64,000 bases of DNA from Sulfuritalea sp. (GCA_016710465.1 JADJVS010000016.1:1054001-1118000), one strand, 5' to 3'; positions 1 through 10,510 are shown, counted from the first letter of the stretch. Numbers and translations: made by a program. Notes: a model not told the origin generated them from the letters alone.

Positions 1-313
1 CCGTGGCGTCGGCCGAGAGGCTGGCCAGGCCCCCGGTCATGACCACGGCCGCCGGAACATCCAGCGCGAAGTCTTCGTCGGCGATCGCGCGCACCGCATC
101 ACGCAGGGTGACGATGCCCAGCGGCACGGCGCTTGCCGGATCGACGATCACCGCCGCTTCCGAGCCATGGGCGTCGATCGCGCGCAGCGTATCGCGCAGC
201 GTGGCGGCCGGAGCCACCACCACCGGCAACGCCAGGGGCAGATGGCGCAGCGTGGTCTTGAGGTTGACCGGCGCCGTGTCCAGGTCCGGCGGATCAGTAG
301 CTGATGCGCGCAT
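1..313 (-). CDS. CBS-domain protein, N-terminal part (runs off window)
   Basis: The frame stays open from an ATG at 313 to the window edge, giving the first 104 residues. It starts inside the last 20 bases of the upstream exonuclease gene, which suggests translational coupling. The visible part reads like one CBS motif pair: a hydrophobic strand with 'LPVVVAPAATLRD', then 'AAVIVD' and 'PLGIVTLRDAVRAI'. CBS modules sense adenine nucleotides. In related bacteria a DUF294-type nucleotidyltransferase/CBS protein often sits beside such an exonuclease, but that C-terminal part lies outside the window, so the full identity is inferred. Confidence 0.6.
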   Translation of the reverse strand, partial: MRASATDPPDLDTAPVNLKTTLRHLPLALPVVVAPAATLRDTLRAIDAHGSEAAVIVDPASAVPLGIVTLRDAVRAIADEDFALDVPAAVVMTGGLASLSADAT

Positions 314-2447
314 GAAAGGTTTTTTCGCTCGCGGCGCGGGCTTCGCCCAGGGTACGGATGCCCTTTTCGGCCAACAGCGGCAGCATCTTGAGGAACACTT
401 CGGCGGTGACGATGGCATCGCCGACGGCGGTGTGGCGACCCATCACGGAAACACCGAGCCGCTCGGCGATGGCTTCCAGGCGATGCGTTTCCTGATTGGG
501 AAACAGCGCCGCCGACAGCAGGAAGGTATCCAGTACCGGGCGATCAAAGCGCACGCCGGTGGCCGCCTCCTTGAGTTCGAGGAAGCGCATGTCGAAGGCG
601 GCGTTGTGCGCCACCAGCACGGTATCGGCAACAAAGGCGCGGAAAATCGGCAAGACGCGCCCGATCGGCGGCTGCCCGGCGAGCATATCGGCGGTGATGC
701 CGTGGACCTTGACCGAGGCCGGGGGCAGGCCGCGCCGCGGATCCACCAACTGCTCGAAGGCCTCGTTGCGCAACAGCCGGCGATTGACGATGCGCACGGC
801 GCCGATCTGGATGATCTCGTCGCCTTCGGACGGATTGAGGCCGGTGGTCTCGGTGTCGAACACCGTGTAGGAAAGCTGCGCCAACAAGCGATCGTCGAGG
901 GCGAGGTCGGCTTCCTCGTGGCGAAACAGGTCGAAATCGTAGAACTCCGGCCGGCTGTCGACCCGCGGCGCGATCGGCTCGAGCGGGCCCTGGCCACTGG
1001 CCACCGGCAGCAGGAAACGGAAATACGCGCGATGCGCGGCATGATCGCGCTGGAACCAGACTTCGCCGCCGTTGCGCTCGACGATGTCGCGCACGGTCAG
1101 CGGCGAGGATTCGCCGGCCAGCGTCATGGGGTCCAGTTCCCAGGTCATCACTGTCTCGGTGCTCATGAACACACCGCTCCAGATCAGGTCGATATGCGCC
1201 ATGGCGCCGTCGCGAGTCAGGCGCAGGCGCAAGTCGCGAATCTGGTATTCGTCATGCAGCCGCGCGGCAAAATAGCTCATCGCCTGCAGCAGCGAGAAGC
1301 CGTCGACCTTGATCCAGACCTCGGCGTCGACCTCTTCGAGGCCGACCGGCAGTCCGCAGCGCTCGCCGATGCGTCGCCGCGCCGCCGTGAGGAGGTCCGA
1401 ACCCAGCATTTCCTCCAACGGCCAGCGCGCCTTGAGCACGGCGGCGTAGCCGCGCGCGGCGGCTTCCACGCGCGTCGCGATGCCTTCCGCCTCGTCGCGC
1501 ACCACGGCAAGAAATCGCTGCCGTTCCTCGGCGCTCATGTCGCCGTAGTCGTGGAGCGTTTCCGCCGCCGCGCGCAGGCTGCCGACCGGACCACGGCTGC
1601 TTTCGGTCAGGTCCTGCAGCAACTGGTCACGCATCGACTCGCTGTCGAAGGCCTCGGTCATGTCGTCGATCATGGTCATGTAGCCGGAATACCCGGCGGC
1701 GGCCGACGGAATTTCGGCCGGCAGATTCTCGCCGTCGGCCTCGGGAATCGGCGCCACCAGCACGCGCAGCAGGCGGCCCGACTCGGTGACCGAGACAAAG
1801 TGACGATGTCCCGCGCGCCGGGACCCGACCTGCTCCAATGCATAGGCAATCAGATGTCGGTCGAACAGGCCGTAGATCGAACGCCCCAGGCCCAGCGCCG
1901 CCACGCCATGGCCGGACGATCCGGCGAACAGGGCGCGGGCGCGCCGGTTGTAGAGCAGCACGCGGCCCTCCATGTTGCAGACGATGACGCCTTGCGCCAG
2001 TTCCGACATCAGCACGGCAAAGCGGTTGCGGTCGGCATCGGCGGCGGCGTTGGCGGTGCGCACACGGGCGTCGATCTCGGCGTCGTGGATCTGGCGCTGC
2101 TCGGCAAGCCGGTTGACGGCGCCGACCAGGGCGCGCAGTTCGTTGCTGCCCTGTGCCGACAACCGTGTCGCCGGCTCCTCGACCAGCGCCAATGCCTCCT
2201 CGGCGGCGCGCGCGACCGGCTGGACAAGAAATTCGTGAGCGGCACGCAAAATAAGGAAGAAGAACACGCAGGCAAACACCAGGACCAACACCACGACGCC
2301 AAGGCGACGCTCGATCAGCGCGTCCAGCAGCGCCTGGTCGGGCGCCTCCAGCCCCGACACCGCGACCCAGAACACGGCGCCAAGCACGGCCAGCAGATAG
2401 CCGCAGGCAACCAGCACCGCGACGACCAGCTTGGCCCGGGTGCTCAT
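294..2447 (-). CDS. Membrane sensor (PAS/kinase-like) fused to DnaQ-type 3'-5' exonuclease
   Basis: 717 residues. Two membrane helices lie near residues 8-30 and 48-68, followed by a HAMP-like linker. A PAS-like region lies around 140-200 and a histidine-kinase-like region around 260-480. The C-terminal ~190 residues are a DEDD exonuclease: 'VFDTETTGLNP' carries the first D and E, 'VAHNAAFDMRFL' the second D, and 'HTAVGDA' the last H/D of a DEDDh site. The exonuclease part resembles the DNA polymerase III epsilon proofreading domain. The next gene upstream encodes a response regulator, 30 bases away, so signalling and nuclease functions appear linked. Its substrate and the signal sensed are unknown. 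Confidence 0.75.
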   Translation of the reverse strand: MSTRAKLVVAVLVACGYLLAVLGAVFWVAVSGLEAPDQALLDALIERRLGVVVLVLVFACVFFFLILRAAHEFLVQPVARAAEEALALVEEPATRLSAQGSNELRALVGAVNRLAEQRQIHDAEIDARVRTANAAADADRNRFAVLMSELAQGVIVCNMEGRVLLYNRRARALFAGSSGHGVAALGLGRSIYGLFDRHLIAYALEQVGSRRAGHRHFVSVTESGRLLRVLVAPIPEADGENLPAEIPSAAAGYSGYMTMIDDMTEAFDSESMRDQLLQDLTESSRGPVGSLRAAAETLHDYGDMSAEERQRFLAVVRDEAEGIATRVEAAARGYAAVLKARWPLEEMLGSDLLTAARRRIGERCGLPVGLEEVDAEVWIKVDGFSLLQAMSYFAARLHDEYQIRDLRLRLTRDGAMAHIDLIWSGVFMSTETVMTWELDPMTLAGESSPLTVRDIVERNGGEVWFQRDHAAHRAYFRFLLPVASGQGPLEPIAPRVDSRPEFYDFDLFRHEEADLALDDRLLAQLSYTVFDTETTGLNPSEGDEIIQIGAVRIVNRRLLRNEAFEQLVDPRRGLPPASVKVHGITADMLAGQPPIGRVLPIFRAFVADTVLVAHNAAFDMRFLELKEAATGVRFDRPVLDTFLLSAALFPNQETHRLEAIAERLGVSVMGRHTAVGDAIVTAEVFLKMLPLLAEKGIRTLGEARAASEKTFHARISY

Positions 2448-2477
2448 GATTGGATCACGGCGCGGGAACCGCGGTAC

Positions 2478-2849
2478 TCAAGCCCGCTCGAGCAGGGCCT
2501 TGACCTTGGCGAGCAGGTCACGCGTGGCGAACGGCTTGGTCATATACACATCGGCGCCCAGGGCGAGGCCCTTGGAAACCTCGGTGTCCCGCCCCTTGGC
2601 CGTCAGCATCATGATGCGCATGGTCTTGAACTCGGGATCCTGCCGCAGATCCTGGCAGACCTCGAAGCCGTTGCGATTGGGCATCATCACGTCGAGGATC
2701 GCCAGGTCGGGGCGTTCCGCGCGCACACGTTCGAGCGCCTGCACGCCGTCATGGGCGACAACGACTTCGTAGCCTTCGCGCTTGAGCAGGAACTCAAGCG
2801 ATATGACGATGTTCGGTTCGTCGTCCGCGATCAGGATCTTGGTGGCCAT
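2478..2849 (-). CDS. Single-domain response regulator (CheY-like receiver)
   Basis: 123 residues from the ATG at 2849, chosen because a strong GGAGGGGGAG ribosome site lies just upstream and the protein then begins 'MATKILIADDEPN'. A longer frame exists upstream but has no such support. It is only a receiver domain: acidic pocket 'ADDE', phosphoacceptor Asp in 'LAILDVMMPN', the switch Thr/Ser in 'MLTAKG' and the conserved Lys in 'YMTKPF'. There is no DNA-binding output domain, so it probably acts by protein contact. The downstream sensor/exonuclease fusion is the obvious partner by position. Confidence 0.85.
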   Translation of the reverse strand: MATKILIADDEPNIVISLEFLLKREGYEVVVAHDGVQALERVRAERPDLAILDVMMPNRNGFEVCQDLRQDPEFKTMRIMMLTAKGRDTEVSKGLALGADVYMTKPFATRDLLAKVKALLERA

Positions 2850-2957
2850 GCTCCCCCTCCGTGCACGCTGGATGGTTCTTCTTGTGACGCAAGAATACAC
2901 CGCGACGGCGGGATCGGCCATTCCTCTGGATACCGTCCGCCCCTCCGGGGCGGACAT

Positions 2958-2986
2958 AAAAAAAAAGCCCACCGCGACGGGTGGGC
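2958..2986 (-). terminator. Rho-independent terminator of panD
   Basis: GCCCACC and GGTGGGC form a GC-rich stem. On the minus strand the stem is followed by a run of nine or more T. It lies 22 bases beyond the panD stop codon and closes the pan operon. Confidence 0.85.
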
Positions 2987-3007
2987 CGGTATTTCGCCGG
3001 GGCCGGA

Positions 3008-3391
3008 TCAGGCGGCAACCTGGGCGGGAATTTCCTTGCAGCGGTGCGAGATGCGATTGCGCGAATCGACATACACCAGGTCGGGCTCGAAATTCTGCAG
3101 TTCGATCTCGTTCATCGTCGCGTAGGTGGCGATGATCAACAGGTCGCCGGTGGCGGCCTTGCGGGCCGCCGCGCCGTTGACCGAGATGGTGCCGGATCCG
3201 CGCTCGGCGCGGATCGCATAAGTGGTGAAACGCTCGCCGTTATTGACGTTGTAGACGTCGATCTGCTGGTACTCCTTGATGTCGGCAGCATCGAGCAGGT
3301 TCTCGTCGATCGCGCAGGAGCCCTCGTAATGCAGTTCGGCGTGGGTCACCGTGACGCGGTGAAGCTTGGACTTCAGCATGGTGCGTTGCAT
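3008..3391 (-). CDS. panD: Aspartate 1-decarboxylase
   Basis: 127 residues from the ATG at 3391 ('[20 protein letters not shown]'), the usual length. PanD makes beta-alanine from L-aspartate for pantothenate. It is made as a proenzyme that cleaves itself between Gly24 and Ser25, which becomes the pyruvoyl cofactor; the motif 'HYEGSCAID' shows exactly these residues. Lys9 and Tyr58-type active-site features are consistent with the family. It is the last gene of the panB-panC-panD run, 113 bases behind panC, and is followed by a terminator. Confidence 0.96.
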   Translation of the reverse strand: MQRTMLKSKLHRVTVTHAELHYEGSCAIDENLLDAADIKEYQQIDVYNVNNGERFTTYAIRAERGSGTISVNGAAARKAATGDLLIIATYATMNEIELQNFEPDLVYVDSRNRISHRCKEIPAQVAA

Positions 3392-3504
3392 TGTCAGACC
3401 TTTCTCACGCAAAGGCAGCAACAAAAGGAAACCGGCTCCACGGGAGCTGCTTTCCCATCCATTCCACTGCTGGAATACCGCCGGCATGAGCGCATCGCGG
3501 AACC

Positions 3505-4332
3505 CTAAACTTCCAGATTGTCGATGAGGCGCGTGCTTCCCAAACGCGCCGCAGCCAACACCACCAACTTGGAATCGTGAGCGGACGGCGATTGTAGATC
3601 AAGTGTTTTACGCACGGCAACATAATCCGGGACCCACCCATTCAAGCCTAATATATTCATGGCCTTGGCTTCGAGCTCGGCGTAGTTTCTGGCGCCCTGG
3701 CGGATTTCGGCGGCGATTTCGCTGAGCAGTTGGTACAGCCGTGGCGCCTCCGCCCGTTCGCTTGCCGAGAGGTAGCCATTGCGCGAGGACAGCGCGAGGC
3801 CATCGGCGGCCCGCACGGTTTCGCCGGGGACGATTTCAAGCGGCAGGTTGAATTCGCGCACCAGGTTGCGGATCACCATGAGTTGCTGGTAGTCCTTCTT
3901 GCCGAACAGGGCGACGTCGGCCTGGGCGATCTGGAACAGCTTCATGACCACGGTGGCGACACCGCGAAAATGGCCGGGACGAAACTCGCCATCAAGCACG
4001 CCGGCCTGGTCGGACGGCGGATCGACGTGGTAGGTCTGCGGCTGCGGGTACATCTCGGCCTCGCCCGGGGCAAAGACATGCTCGACGCCGGCGGCGGCCA
4101 TCTTCTCGCAATCGGCCTCGAAGGTCCGCGGATACTTCTCGAAATCCTCGCCGGGACGGAACTGCAGGCGGTTGACGAATATGGTGGCAATGACCTGGTC
4201 GGCATGGGCTCGCGCCTGCGTCATCAGCGCGATGTGGCCTTCGTGCAGGTTGCCCATGGTCGGCACCAGCGCGACCGTTCCGGCACCGGCACGCGCCGCG
4301 CGCAGGCCGGCGATGGTTTCGTGGATCAGCAT
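3505..4332 (-). CDS. panC: Pantothenate synthetase (pantoate-beta-alanine ligase)
   Basis: 275 residues from an ATG that overlaps the panB stop by one base (TGATG), so the two are translationally coupled. The enzyme joins pantoate and beta-alanine with ATP in the cytoplasm. The N-terminal '[15 protein letters not shown]' holds the HxGH-type nucleotide site, '[16 protein letters not shown]' contacts pantoate and '[10 protein letters not shown]' is the KMSKS-like loop. Length and motifs are typical. Confidence 0.96.
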   Translation of the reverse strand: MLIHETIAGLRAARAGAGTVALVPTMGNLHEGHIALMTQARAHADQVIATIFVNRLQFRPGEDFEKYPRTFEADCEKMAAAGVEHVFAPGEAEMYPQPQTYHVDPPSDQAGVLDGEFRPGHFRGVATVVMKLFQIAQADVALFGKKDYQQLMVIRNLVREFNLPLEIVPGETVRAADGLALSSRNGYLSASERAEAPRLYQLLSEIAAEIRQGARNYAELEAKAMNILGLNGWVPDYVAVRKTLDLQSPSAHDSKLVVLAAARLGSTRLIDNLEV

Positions 4333-5147
4333 CAGTAGCAGTGCTCCGGACCGGGGAAGGAACCGTCCTTGACGGCTTTGACATAAGCGGTGACGGCGCC
4401 GTCGATGCTCTGCGCTTCGGCCATGAAGTCCTTGACGAAGCGACCTTTCTTGCCGGGGTAAACGCCAAGCATGTCGTGCAGCACCAGCACCTGGCCGTCG
4501 CAGGCCAGCCCGGCGCCGATGCCAATGGTGGCGCACACCTTGAGTGCCCGGGTGATTTCGCCAGCGAGGCCGGCGGGGACCATTTCCAGCACCATCATCG
4601 CCGCGCCGGCCTGCTCCAGAGACACGGCATCGCGCATCATGCGCCGGGCGCCTTCCTCGTCGCGCCCCTGCACCCGATAGCCGCCCAGCGCATGCACCGA
4701 TTGCGGCGTAAGGCCGATGTGGGCGCAGACCGGCACGCCGCGCTCGACCATGAAATGCACGGTCTCGGCCATCACTTCACCACCTTCGAGCTTGACCATC
4801 TCGGCACCGACCGCGAGCAGTTTGCCGGCGTTGCGGATCGCCTGCTCCTTCGACTCGTGGTAGGCGCCGAAGGGCAGGTCGGCCACCAGCATCGGCCGGC
4901 TCGGCAGCGCGGCGACGCAGGCCGTGTGATAGACCATGTGCTCCATGGTCACCGGCAGGGTCGAGGTCTTGCCCTGGATCACGTTGCCCAGGGAATCGCC
5001 GACCAGCATGACGTCGACGCCGCAGCGGTCTTCCAGCGCGGCGAAACTGGCGTCGTAGCAAGTCAGCATGGCAATCTTTTCGCCCTCGCGCTTCATGCGC
5101 GCAATTTCGGGCAGCGTGATCGGCTTGTTGCTGGCGAGATAGGTCAT
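4332..5147 (-). CDS. panB: 3-methyl-2-oxobutanoate hydroxymethyltransferase
   Basis: 271 residues from the ATG at 5147 ('[19 protein letters not shown]'). It transfers a hydroxymethyl group from methylene-tetrahydrofolate to ketoisovalerate to give ketopantoate, the first committed step to pantothenate. Family motifs are visible: '[10 protein letters not shown]', the metal-binding 'VGDSLGN', and 'AHIGLTPQ'. It overlaps panC by one base. Between it and the upstream DUF486 gene lies a structured intergenic repeat (5159-5256). Confidence 0.96.
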   Translation of the reverse strand: MTYLASNKPITLPEIARMKREGEKIAMLTCYDASFAALEDRCGVDVMLVGDSLGNVIQGKTSTLPVTMEHMVYHTACVAALPSRPMLVADLPFGAYHESKEQAIRNAGKLLAVGAEMVKLEGGEVMAETVHFMVERGVPVCAHIGLTPQSVHALGGYRVQGRDEEGARRMMRDAVSLEQAGAAMMVLEMVPAGLAGEITRALKVCATIGIGAGLACDGQVLVLHDMLGVYPGKKGRFVKDFMAEAQSIDGAVTAYVKAVKDGSFPGPEHCY

Positions 5148-5158
5148 GGCGCCTCCGC

Positions 5159-5256
5159 CGGGCCGCCCCAAGGAGGCGCCAAGTGAGAAACATGGAAGCC
5201 GCGCAGCGGCTGCACAGTCGTCACCCCTTTCCATGGGAAAGGGGATGGGGGATAGG
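5159..5256 (+). repeat. Structured intergenic repeat, copy A
   Basis: About 100 bases filling the panB/DUF486 gap. It starts with GGGCCGCCCCAAGG, has a hairpin AGCCGC-GCA-GCGGCT at 5197-5211, then CGTCACC and a second hairpin made of CCCTTTCC and GGAAAGGG, and ends in a G-rich run. The other copy (15929-16028) is in the opposite orientation. The ends are alike and the middle stem differs in sequence but still pairs. Confidence 0.7.
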
Positions 5257-5259
5257 TCG

Positions 5260-5622
5260 TCATGGACTTCTGAAAATAAAGTAAACGGCGCCAAGGATAC
5301 ACAAACCGGCCCACAGGTAATCGAGCTTCAGCGGCTGCTGCATGTAGAACACGACGAAGGGCACGAACACCGTCAGCGTGATCGCCTCCTGCATGATCTT
5401 GAGCTGGGCCAGTGAAAGCTCCTGGTGGCCGATGCGGTTGGCCGGCACCTGCAGCAGGTATTCGAACAGCGCGATGCCCCAGGAGGCCAGGGCGGCGATC
5501 CACCAGGGGCGGTCATTGAGGTGCTTGAGGTGCGCGTACCAGGCAAACGTCATGAAGACATTCGATGCCGTGAGCAGCACCAGGGTCTTGAGCACCACCG
5601 GAACTTCCAGCCACGCGGCCAT
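5260..5622 (-). CDS. DUF486 family small membrane protein
   Basis: 120 residues from the ATG at 5622. A TTG at 5634 that overlaps the folK stop codon is an alternative start and would add four residues. Four hydrophobic segments fill the protein, giving a compact four-helix membrane protein of DMT-transporter style. The sequence '[10 protein letters not shown]' and '[18 protein letters not shown]' is typical of DUF486. No transport substrate is known for the family. It sits between folK and panB, apparently in one transcript. Confidence 0.8.
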   Translation of the reverse strand: MAAWLEVPVVLKTLVLLTASNVFMTFAWYAHLKHLNDRPWWIAALASWGIALFEYLLQVPANRIGHQELSLAQLKIMQEAITLTVFVPFVVFYMQQPLKLDYLWAGLCILGAVYFIFRSP

Positions 5623-5630
5623 GGCGTCGC

Positions 5631-6128
5631 TCAACCGATGGCGTGCGCCACCAGCATCTCGATCTTCTGCCCGGCGCAGTGCGCGAGCAGATCCGACACC
5701 GGACCGCGGCCCGGTATCACCAGTTGCGGCGCCAGTTCCGCCAACGGGGCCAGCACGAAAGCCCGCTCATGCAAGCGCGGATGGGGCAGCGTCAGCACCG
5801 GATCGGCACTGAGCTCGTCGCCGTAAAGCAGGAGGTCGAGATCGAGAGTCCGTGGCGCGTTGCGCACGCTGCGCTGGCGACCGAAGCGAGCCTCGATGGC
5901 GAACAGCATGTCGAGAAGAGTCGGCGCCGGCGACACGGCGACCAGTTCGACCACGGCGTTGATGAAGTCGGGCTGGCGCTTCAAACCGACCGGCGCCGTG
6001 CGGTACAGCGAGGACGCCGCGATGAATTCGCTACCCGGCAAATTCCGCAGCGCCTCGATGGCCTTGCTTACCGTCGCGACCGGATCGCCAAGGTTGGCGC
6101 CGAGCGCCACGAAACAGCGCGAACTCAC
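5631..6128 (-). CDS. folK: 2-amino-4-hydroxy-6-hydroxymethyldihydropteridine diphosphokinase
   Basis: 165 residues. The start is a GTG whose GTGA overlaps the pcnB stop, which fixes it well. The enzyme pyrophosphorylates the pterin precursor of folate. Motifs: 'VALGANLGDP' at the N terminus, 'SSLYRTAPVG', 'RNAPRTLDLDLLLYGD' with the metal-binding DLDLL, and 'HPRLHERAFVLAPLAE'. The pcnB-folK-pan order is common in beta- and gammaproteobacteria. Confidence 0.95.
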   Translation of the reverse strand: MSSRCFVALGANLGDPVATVSKAIEALRNLPGSEFIAASSLYRTAPVGLKRQPDFINAVVELVAVSPAPTLLDMLFAIEARFGRQRSVRNAPRTLDLDLLLYGDELSADPVLTLPHPRLHERAFVLAPLAELAPQLVIPGRGPVSDLLAHCAGQKIEMLVAHAIG

Positions 6129-7492
6129 TCGCCATCCCCGGCTGGCGCGTTCTCCTCCGGACCGGCGGCAGCGGGGTCGCCATTGGACCGACGACTCTTG
6201 CTGCGACGGCGCTTCTTTTTCGGGCCGGCGTCCGGAATCAGCATGGCTTCGCGCTCGGCATGGTCGGCGTTCTGGAACGCATGCCACCAGTCGGCGATCT
6301 CCGCGGGAATCTCGCCGCTTTCGGCGCGCAGGACGAGAAAATCGTAACCGGCGCGGAAGCGCGGCAGTTCGATCAGCCGATAGGGGTACTTGCCGGCGCG
6401 CTTGTCGAAGCGCGGTTGCAGCGCCCAGATGTCCTTGATGTCGCCGACGATGCGGCGGGTGATGGCGAGCTTTTCGCCCTGCACCGCGAGCACTTCGTCC
6501 ATCGCGTCGTAGAGGGCGGGGATGGGCACCTCGCCCTTCGCCTTACGCGATTCCCAGGCCGCCAGCACCTCGTGCCAGAGCAGGGTGGCGAACAAGTAGC
6601 CGGGCGACAGCGACTTGCCGGCGTTCACGCGGGCATCGGTATGGGTCAGCGCCAGCATGACGAACTTTTCGCCCAGCGGCTGTTCCAGGATCACGTCGAG
6701 CAGGGGCAGCAGACCATGGTGCAGTCCGTCATCGCGCAGGCGCTTGACGCACTCGACCGCATGCCCCGAGAACAGCAGCTTCAGCATCTCGTCGAACAGG
6801 CGCGCGGCGGGAACGTTTTCCATCAGCTCCGCCATCTCGCGGATCGGCGCCCGCACCGCCGGGTCCAGCGTCAGGCGCAGTTTGGCCGACAGGCGCACGG
6901 CGCGCAGCATGCGCACCGGGTCTTCGCGATAGCGCAGGCGCGGCTCGCCGATCATGCGCAGGGTCTTCTGCTGCAGGTCGGCGACGCCGTGGTGGTAGTC
7001 GATCACCGTCTCGGTGGCCGGGTCGTAATACAGCGCATTGACGGTGAAATCGCGCCGCGCGGCATCCTCAGCGATGCTGCCGAAGACATTGTCGCGCAAC
7101 ACGCGGCCATGCTCGTCCTTCACCGTGTGCGCGTCGTGCGCGGCACGGAAGGTGGAAACTTCCAGCGTTTCGCCGCCCTGCATCACATGCACGATCTGGA
7201 AGCGCCGGCCGATGATGCGGGCGCGGCGGAACAGTCCACGCACCTGTTCCGGCGTGGCATCGGTGGCGATGTCGTAGTCCTTGGGCACGATGCCGGCAAT
7301 CAGGTCGCGCACCGCGCCACCGACGACATAGGCCTTGTATCCCGCCTGTTGCAGGGTTTCGCAAGTGCGTCGCGCCCCCAGCGACACCTGCTGGTGGCGA
7401 ATGCCATGACGGGCCAGCGGGATCACGGCGGGTGCGGCGACAGAGGAAGAATCGCCGCGGCGAAACACGCGGCGCAACAGCTTGCGGATCAT
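6125..7492 (-). CDS. pcnB: Poly(A) polymerase I
   Basis: 455 residues from the ATG at 7492 ('MIRKLLRRVFRRGDSS'). PcnB adds 3' poly(A) tails that promote RNA decay. The class II nucleotidyltransferase core is visible: 'YVVGGAVRDLIAG', 'KDYDIATDATPEQV' with the two catalytic Asp, 'GRRFQIVHVM', and 'RRDFTVNALYYDP'. The C-terminal tail is Lys/Arg rich ('PKKKRRRSKSRRS'), as in other PcnB proteins. The open frame continues upstream across the antisense of valS, but that part is not gene-like. Confidence 0.94.
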   Translation of the reverse strand: MIRKLLRRVFRRGDSSSVAAPAVIPLARHGIRHQQVSLGARRTCETLQQAGYKAYVVGGAVRDLIAGIVPKDYDIATDATPEQVRGLFRRARIIGRRFQIVHVMQGGETLEVSTFRAAHDAHTVKDEHGRVLRDNVFGSIAEDAARRDFTVNALYYDPATETVIDYHHGVADLQQKTLRMIGEPRLRYREDPVRMLRAVRLSAKLRLTLDPAVRAPIREMAELMENVPAARLFDEMLKLLFSGHAVECVKRLRDDGLHHGLLPLLDVILEQPLGEKFVMLALTHTDARVNAGKSLSPGYLFATLLWHEVLAAWESRKAKGEVPIPALYDAMDEVLAVQGEKLAITRRIVGDIKDIWALQPRFDKRAGKYPYRLIELPRFRAGYDFLVLRAESGEIPAEIADWWHAFQNADHAEREAMLIPDAGPKKKRRRSKSRRSNGDPAAAGPEENAPAGDGE

Positions 7493-7675
7493 GGATCGGG
7501 CAGAAAGCCCTTCGGGGCCTCGCTTTGAGAGGGCGCAATGATAGCCCAAAGGCACGCCCGGCGCAGATTGGCGCCAAGCCCGACGGAGGCTTCCGCTAAA
7601 ATCGCGGCTTGTCGCGCAGGCAAGCCTTTTCCGTTGCCACCGCCCCGCCATCCGGACATTCTTCCCGCACTCGCC

Positions 7676-10501
7676 ATGGAACTCGCCAAAAGCTTCGAAC
7701 CCGCCGACATCGAGCGGCGCTGGTACCCGATCTGGGAATCGCGCGGCCATTTTGCCGCCGGACTCGACCCCGCCAAGACCGACAACTTTTGCATCCTGCT
7801 GCCGCCGCCCAACGTCACCGGCACCTTGCACATGGGCCACGGCTTCAACCAGGCCATCATGGATGCGCTGACCCGTTACCACCGCATGCGTGGCGACAAC
7901 ACGCTGTGGCAGCCGGGTACCGATCACGCCGGCATCGCCACGCAGATCGTCGTGGAACGCCAGCTCGACGGCCAGGGCATCTCGCGCCACGATCTTGGCC
8001 GCGAGAAGTTCCTCGAAAAGGTCTGGGAGTGGAAGGAGTATTCCGGCAATACCATCACGCGCCAGATGCGCCGCCTGGGCACCTCGCCCGACTGGTCGCG
8101 CGAGCGTTTCACAATGGACGCCGGCTTGTCGAAGATCGTCACCGAGACTTTCGTCCGCCTTTACAACGAGGGCCTGATTTACCGCGGCAAGCGGCTCGTC
8201 AATTGGGATCCGAAGCTGCTTACGGCCGTCTCCGATCTCGAAGTGGTCAGCGAGGAGGAAGACGGCTCGATGTGGGAGATAAGCTATCCCTTCGTCGAGG
8301 GCGACGGCTCCCTGGTGGTGGCCACCACGCGCCCCGAGACTCTGCTCGGCGACGTTGCCGTGGCGGTGAATCCGGAGGACGAACGCTATGCCCATCTGAT
8401 CGGCAAGCAGGTACGACTGCCGCTGACCGACAGGACAATCCCCGTCATCGCCGACAGCTATGTCGACAAGGAATTCGGCACGGGCTGCGTCAAGATCACG
8501 CCGGCCCACGACTTCAACGACTGGCAGGTCGGCCACCGCCACGGCCTCGCGCCGATCAGCATCCTGACCCTGGACGCCCGCATCAACGAACACGGCCCGG
8601 AGAAATATCGCGGCATGGACCGCTACGTGGCGCGCAAGCAGATCGTCACCGACCTCGAAGCGCAGGGACTGCTGGTATCGACCAAGCCGCACAAGCTGAT
8701 GGTGCCGCGCGGCGACCGTACCGGCGTGGTGATCGAGCCGATGCTGACCGACCAGTGGTTCGTCGCCATGAGCAAACCAGGCGCGGACGGCGCCAGCATT
8801 GCCGGCAAGGCGCTGGAATGCGTGGCCTCCGGCGAGATCAAGTTCGTTCCGGAAAACTGGGTCAACACCTACAACCAGTGGCTCAACAACATCCAGGACT
8901 GGTGCATTTCGCGTCAGCTCTGGTGGGGTCACCAGATTCCCGCCTGGTACAGCGACGACGGTCGCTGCTGGGTTGCCCACGATGAAGCCGAAGCCCACGC
9001 ACTGGCGAAACAGGACGGCTATACCGGCGGGCTCGAACGCGACCCCGACGTGCTCGATACCTGGTACTCGTCCGCGCTGTGGCCTTTCTCTACCCTCGAC
9101 TGGACGCCCGACTGGCCGGCCAAGTCGAACACCGCGCTCGACCTCTACCTGCCCTCGACGGTCCTGGTCACCGGCTTCGACATCATCTTCTTCTGGGTGG
9201 CGCGCATGGTGATGATGACGAAACACATCACCGGCAAAATCCCGTTCAAGGACGTCTATGTGCATGGCCTGATCCGCGATGCGGAAGGCCAGAAGATGAG
9301 CAAGTCCAAGGGCAACGTGCTCGACCCGATCGACCTGATCGACGGCATCGGCGTTGACGATCTGGTGGCCAAGCGCACCACCGGACTGATGAACCCCAAG
9401 GATGCCGCCAAGATCGAAAAGCGCACGCGCCGGGAGTACCCGGATGGCATCCCCGCCTACGGCACGGACGCCCTGCGCTTCACCTTCCTTTCGCTCGCCT
9501 CGCCGGGGCGCGACATCAAGTTCGACATGCAGCGCTGCGAGGGCTACCGCAACTTCTGCAACAAGCTGTGGAACGCCGCGCGCTTCGTGCTGATGAACTG
9601 CGAAGGGCAGGACTGCGGTTTGGCGGAACACGGATCGGATGCCTGCGTCGGCGCTTACCTCGATTTTTCCCAGCCCGACCGCTGGATCGTCAGCCGCCTG
9701 CAGCAGGTGGAAAAGGAAGTCGAGCAACATTTCGCCGACTACCGCTTCGATCTGCTGTCACGAGCCATCTATGAATTTGTCTGGGACGAGTACTGCGACT
9801 GGTACCTGGAGTTGGCAAAGGTGCAGGTACAACAGGGCACCGAGGCGCAACAGCGCGCCACCCGGCGCACGCTGGTGCGCGTACTGGAGACGGTGCTGCG
9901 CCTCGCGCATCCGCTGATTCCCTTCATCACCGAGGAACTCTGGCAAACCGTCGCGCCGATAGCCGGCCGCGCTGATGCGGGTGACGACACCCGTTCGCTG
10001 ATGCTGCAGCCCTACCCGAAGGCCGACCTGTCGCGCTGCGATGCCAGCGCCGAAGCCTGGGTGGCAAAGCTCAAGGAGATGATCAACGCCTGCCGCAGCC
10101 TGCGCGGCGAGATGAACATCTCGCCGGCGCGAAAAGTGCCATTAGTCGGCGCTGGAGACACGGCGATCCTGAATGCCTACGCGCCCTACCTGGCCGCGCT
10201 GGCCAAGTTGTCGGAAGTCGTGGCCACGGAAGCCTTGCCCGACTCGGACGCGCCGGTACAAATCGTCGGCGAGTTCCGCCTGATGCTGAAAATCGAAATC
10301 GACGTCGCCGCCGAACGCGAGCGCCTGAACAAGGAAATTGCGCGCGTCACGGGCGAAATCGAGAAAGCGGAGAAGAAGCTCGCCACCGAAAGTTTCGTCG
10401 CGCGCGCGCCGGCCCAGGTCGTAGCCCAGGAGCGCGAACGACTGAAAGGGTTTGTGGCGCTGCGCGACAAGCTAAAGACGCAGATTACTCGGCTGGATTG
10501 A
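7676..10501 (+). CDS. valS: Valyl-tRNA synthetase
   Basis: 941 residues from the ATG at 7676 ('[18 protein letters not shown]'). It charges tRNA-Val and edits mischarged threonine. The class I signatures are present: the HIGH-type 'GTLHMGHGF' near residue 45 and 'KMSKSKGN' near residue 540, with the CP1 editing domain between them ('[10 protein letters not shown]'). The C terminus ends in the valS coiled coil ('[22 protein letters not shown]'-like segment). Divergent from pcnB, with about 180 bases between. The intron inserted downstream does not touch the gene. Confidence 0.97.
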   Translation: MELAKSFEPADIERRWYPIWESRGHFAAGLDPAKTDNFCILLPPPNVTGTLHMGHGFNQAIMDALTRYHRMRGDNTLWQPGTDHAGIATQIVVERQLDGQGISRHDLGREKFLEKVWEWKEYSGNTITRQMRRLGTSPDWSRERFTMDAGLSKIVTETFVRLYNEGLIYRGKRLVNWDPKLLTAVSDLEVVSEEEDGSMWEISYPFVEGDGSLVVATTRPETLLGDVAVAVNPEDERYAHLIGKQVRLPLTDRTIPVIADSYVDKEFGTGCVKITPAHDFNDWQVGHRHGLAPISILTLDARINEHGPEKYRGMDRYVARKQIVTDLEAQGLLVSTKPHKLMVPRGDRTGVVIEPMLTDQWFVAMSKPGADGASIAGKALECVASGEIKFVPENWVNTYNQWLNNIQDWCISRQLWWGHQIPAWYSDDGRCWVAHDEAEAHALAKQDGYTGGLERDPDVLDTWYSSALWPFSTLDWTPDWPAKSNTALDLYLPSTVLVTGFDIIFFWVARMVMMTKHITGKIPFKDVYVHGLIRDAEGQKMSKSKGNVLDPIDLIDGIGVDDLVAKRTTGLMNPKDAAKIEKRTRREYPDGIPAYGTDALRFTFLSLASPGRDIKFDMQRCEGYRNFCNKLWNAARFVLMNCEGQDCGLAEHGSDACVGAYLDFSQPDRWIVSRLQQVEKEVEQHFADYRFDLLSRAIYEFVWDEYCDWYLELAKVQVQQGTEAQQRATRRTLVRVLETVLRLAHPLIPFITEELWQTVAPIAGRADAGDDTRSLMLQPYPKADLSRCDASAEAWVAKLKEMINACRSLRGEMNISPARKVPLVGAGDTAILNAYAPYLAALAKLSEVVATEALPDSDAPVQIVGEFRLMLKIEIDVAAERERLNKEIARVTGEIEKAEKKLATESFVARAPAQVVAQERERLKGFVALRDKLKTQITRLD

Positions 10502-10510
10502 GCAATCGGC

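Noticed and set aside
3..3125. Very long plus-strand open frame of about 1040 codons
   Set aside because: It is the antisense of the exonuclease, response regulator and neighbours; it has no domain-like sequence and reflects GC-rich codon use on the other strand.
7493..9730. Upstream extension of the pcnB frame to 1201 codons
   Set aside because: This part is antisense to valS, which has full family motifs; PcnB has its usual length when started at 7492.
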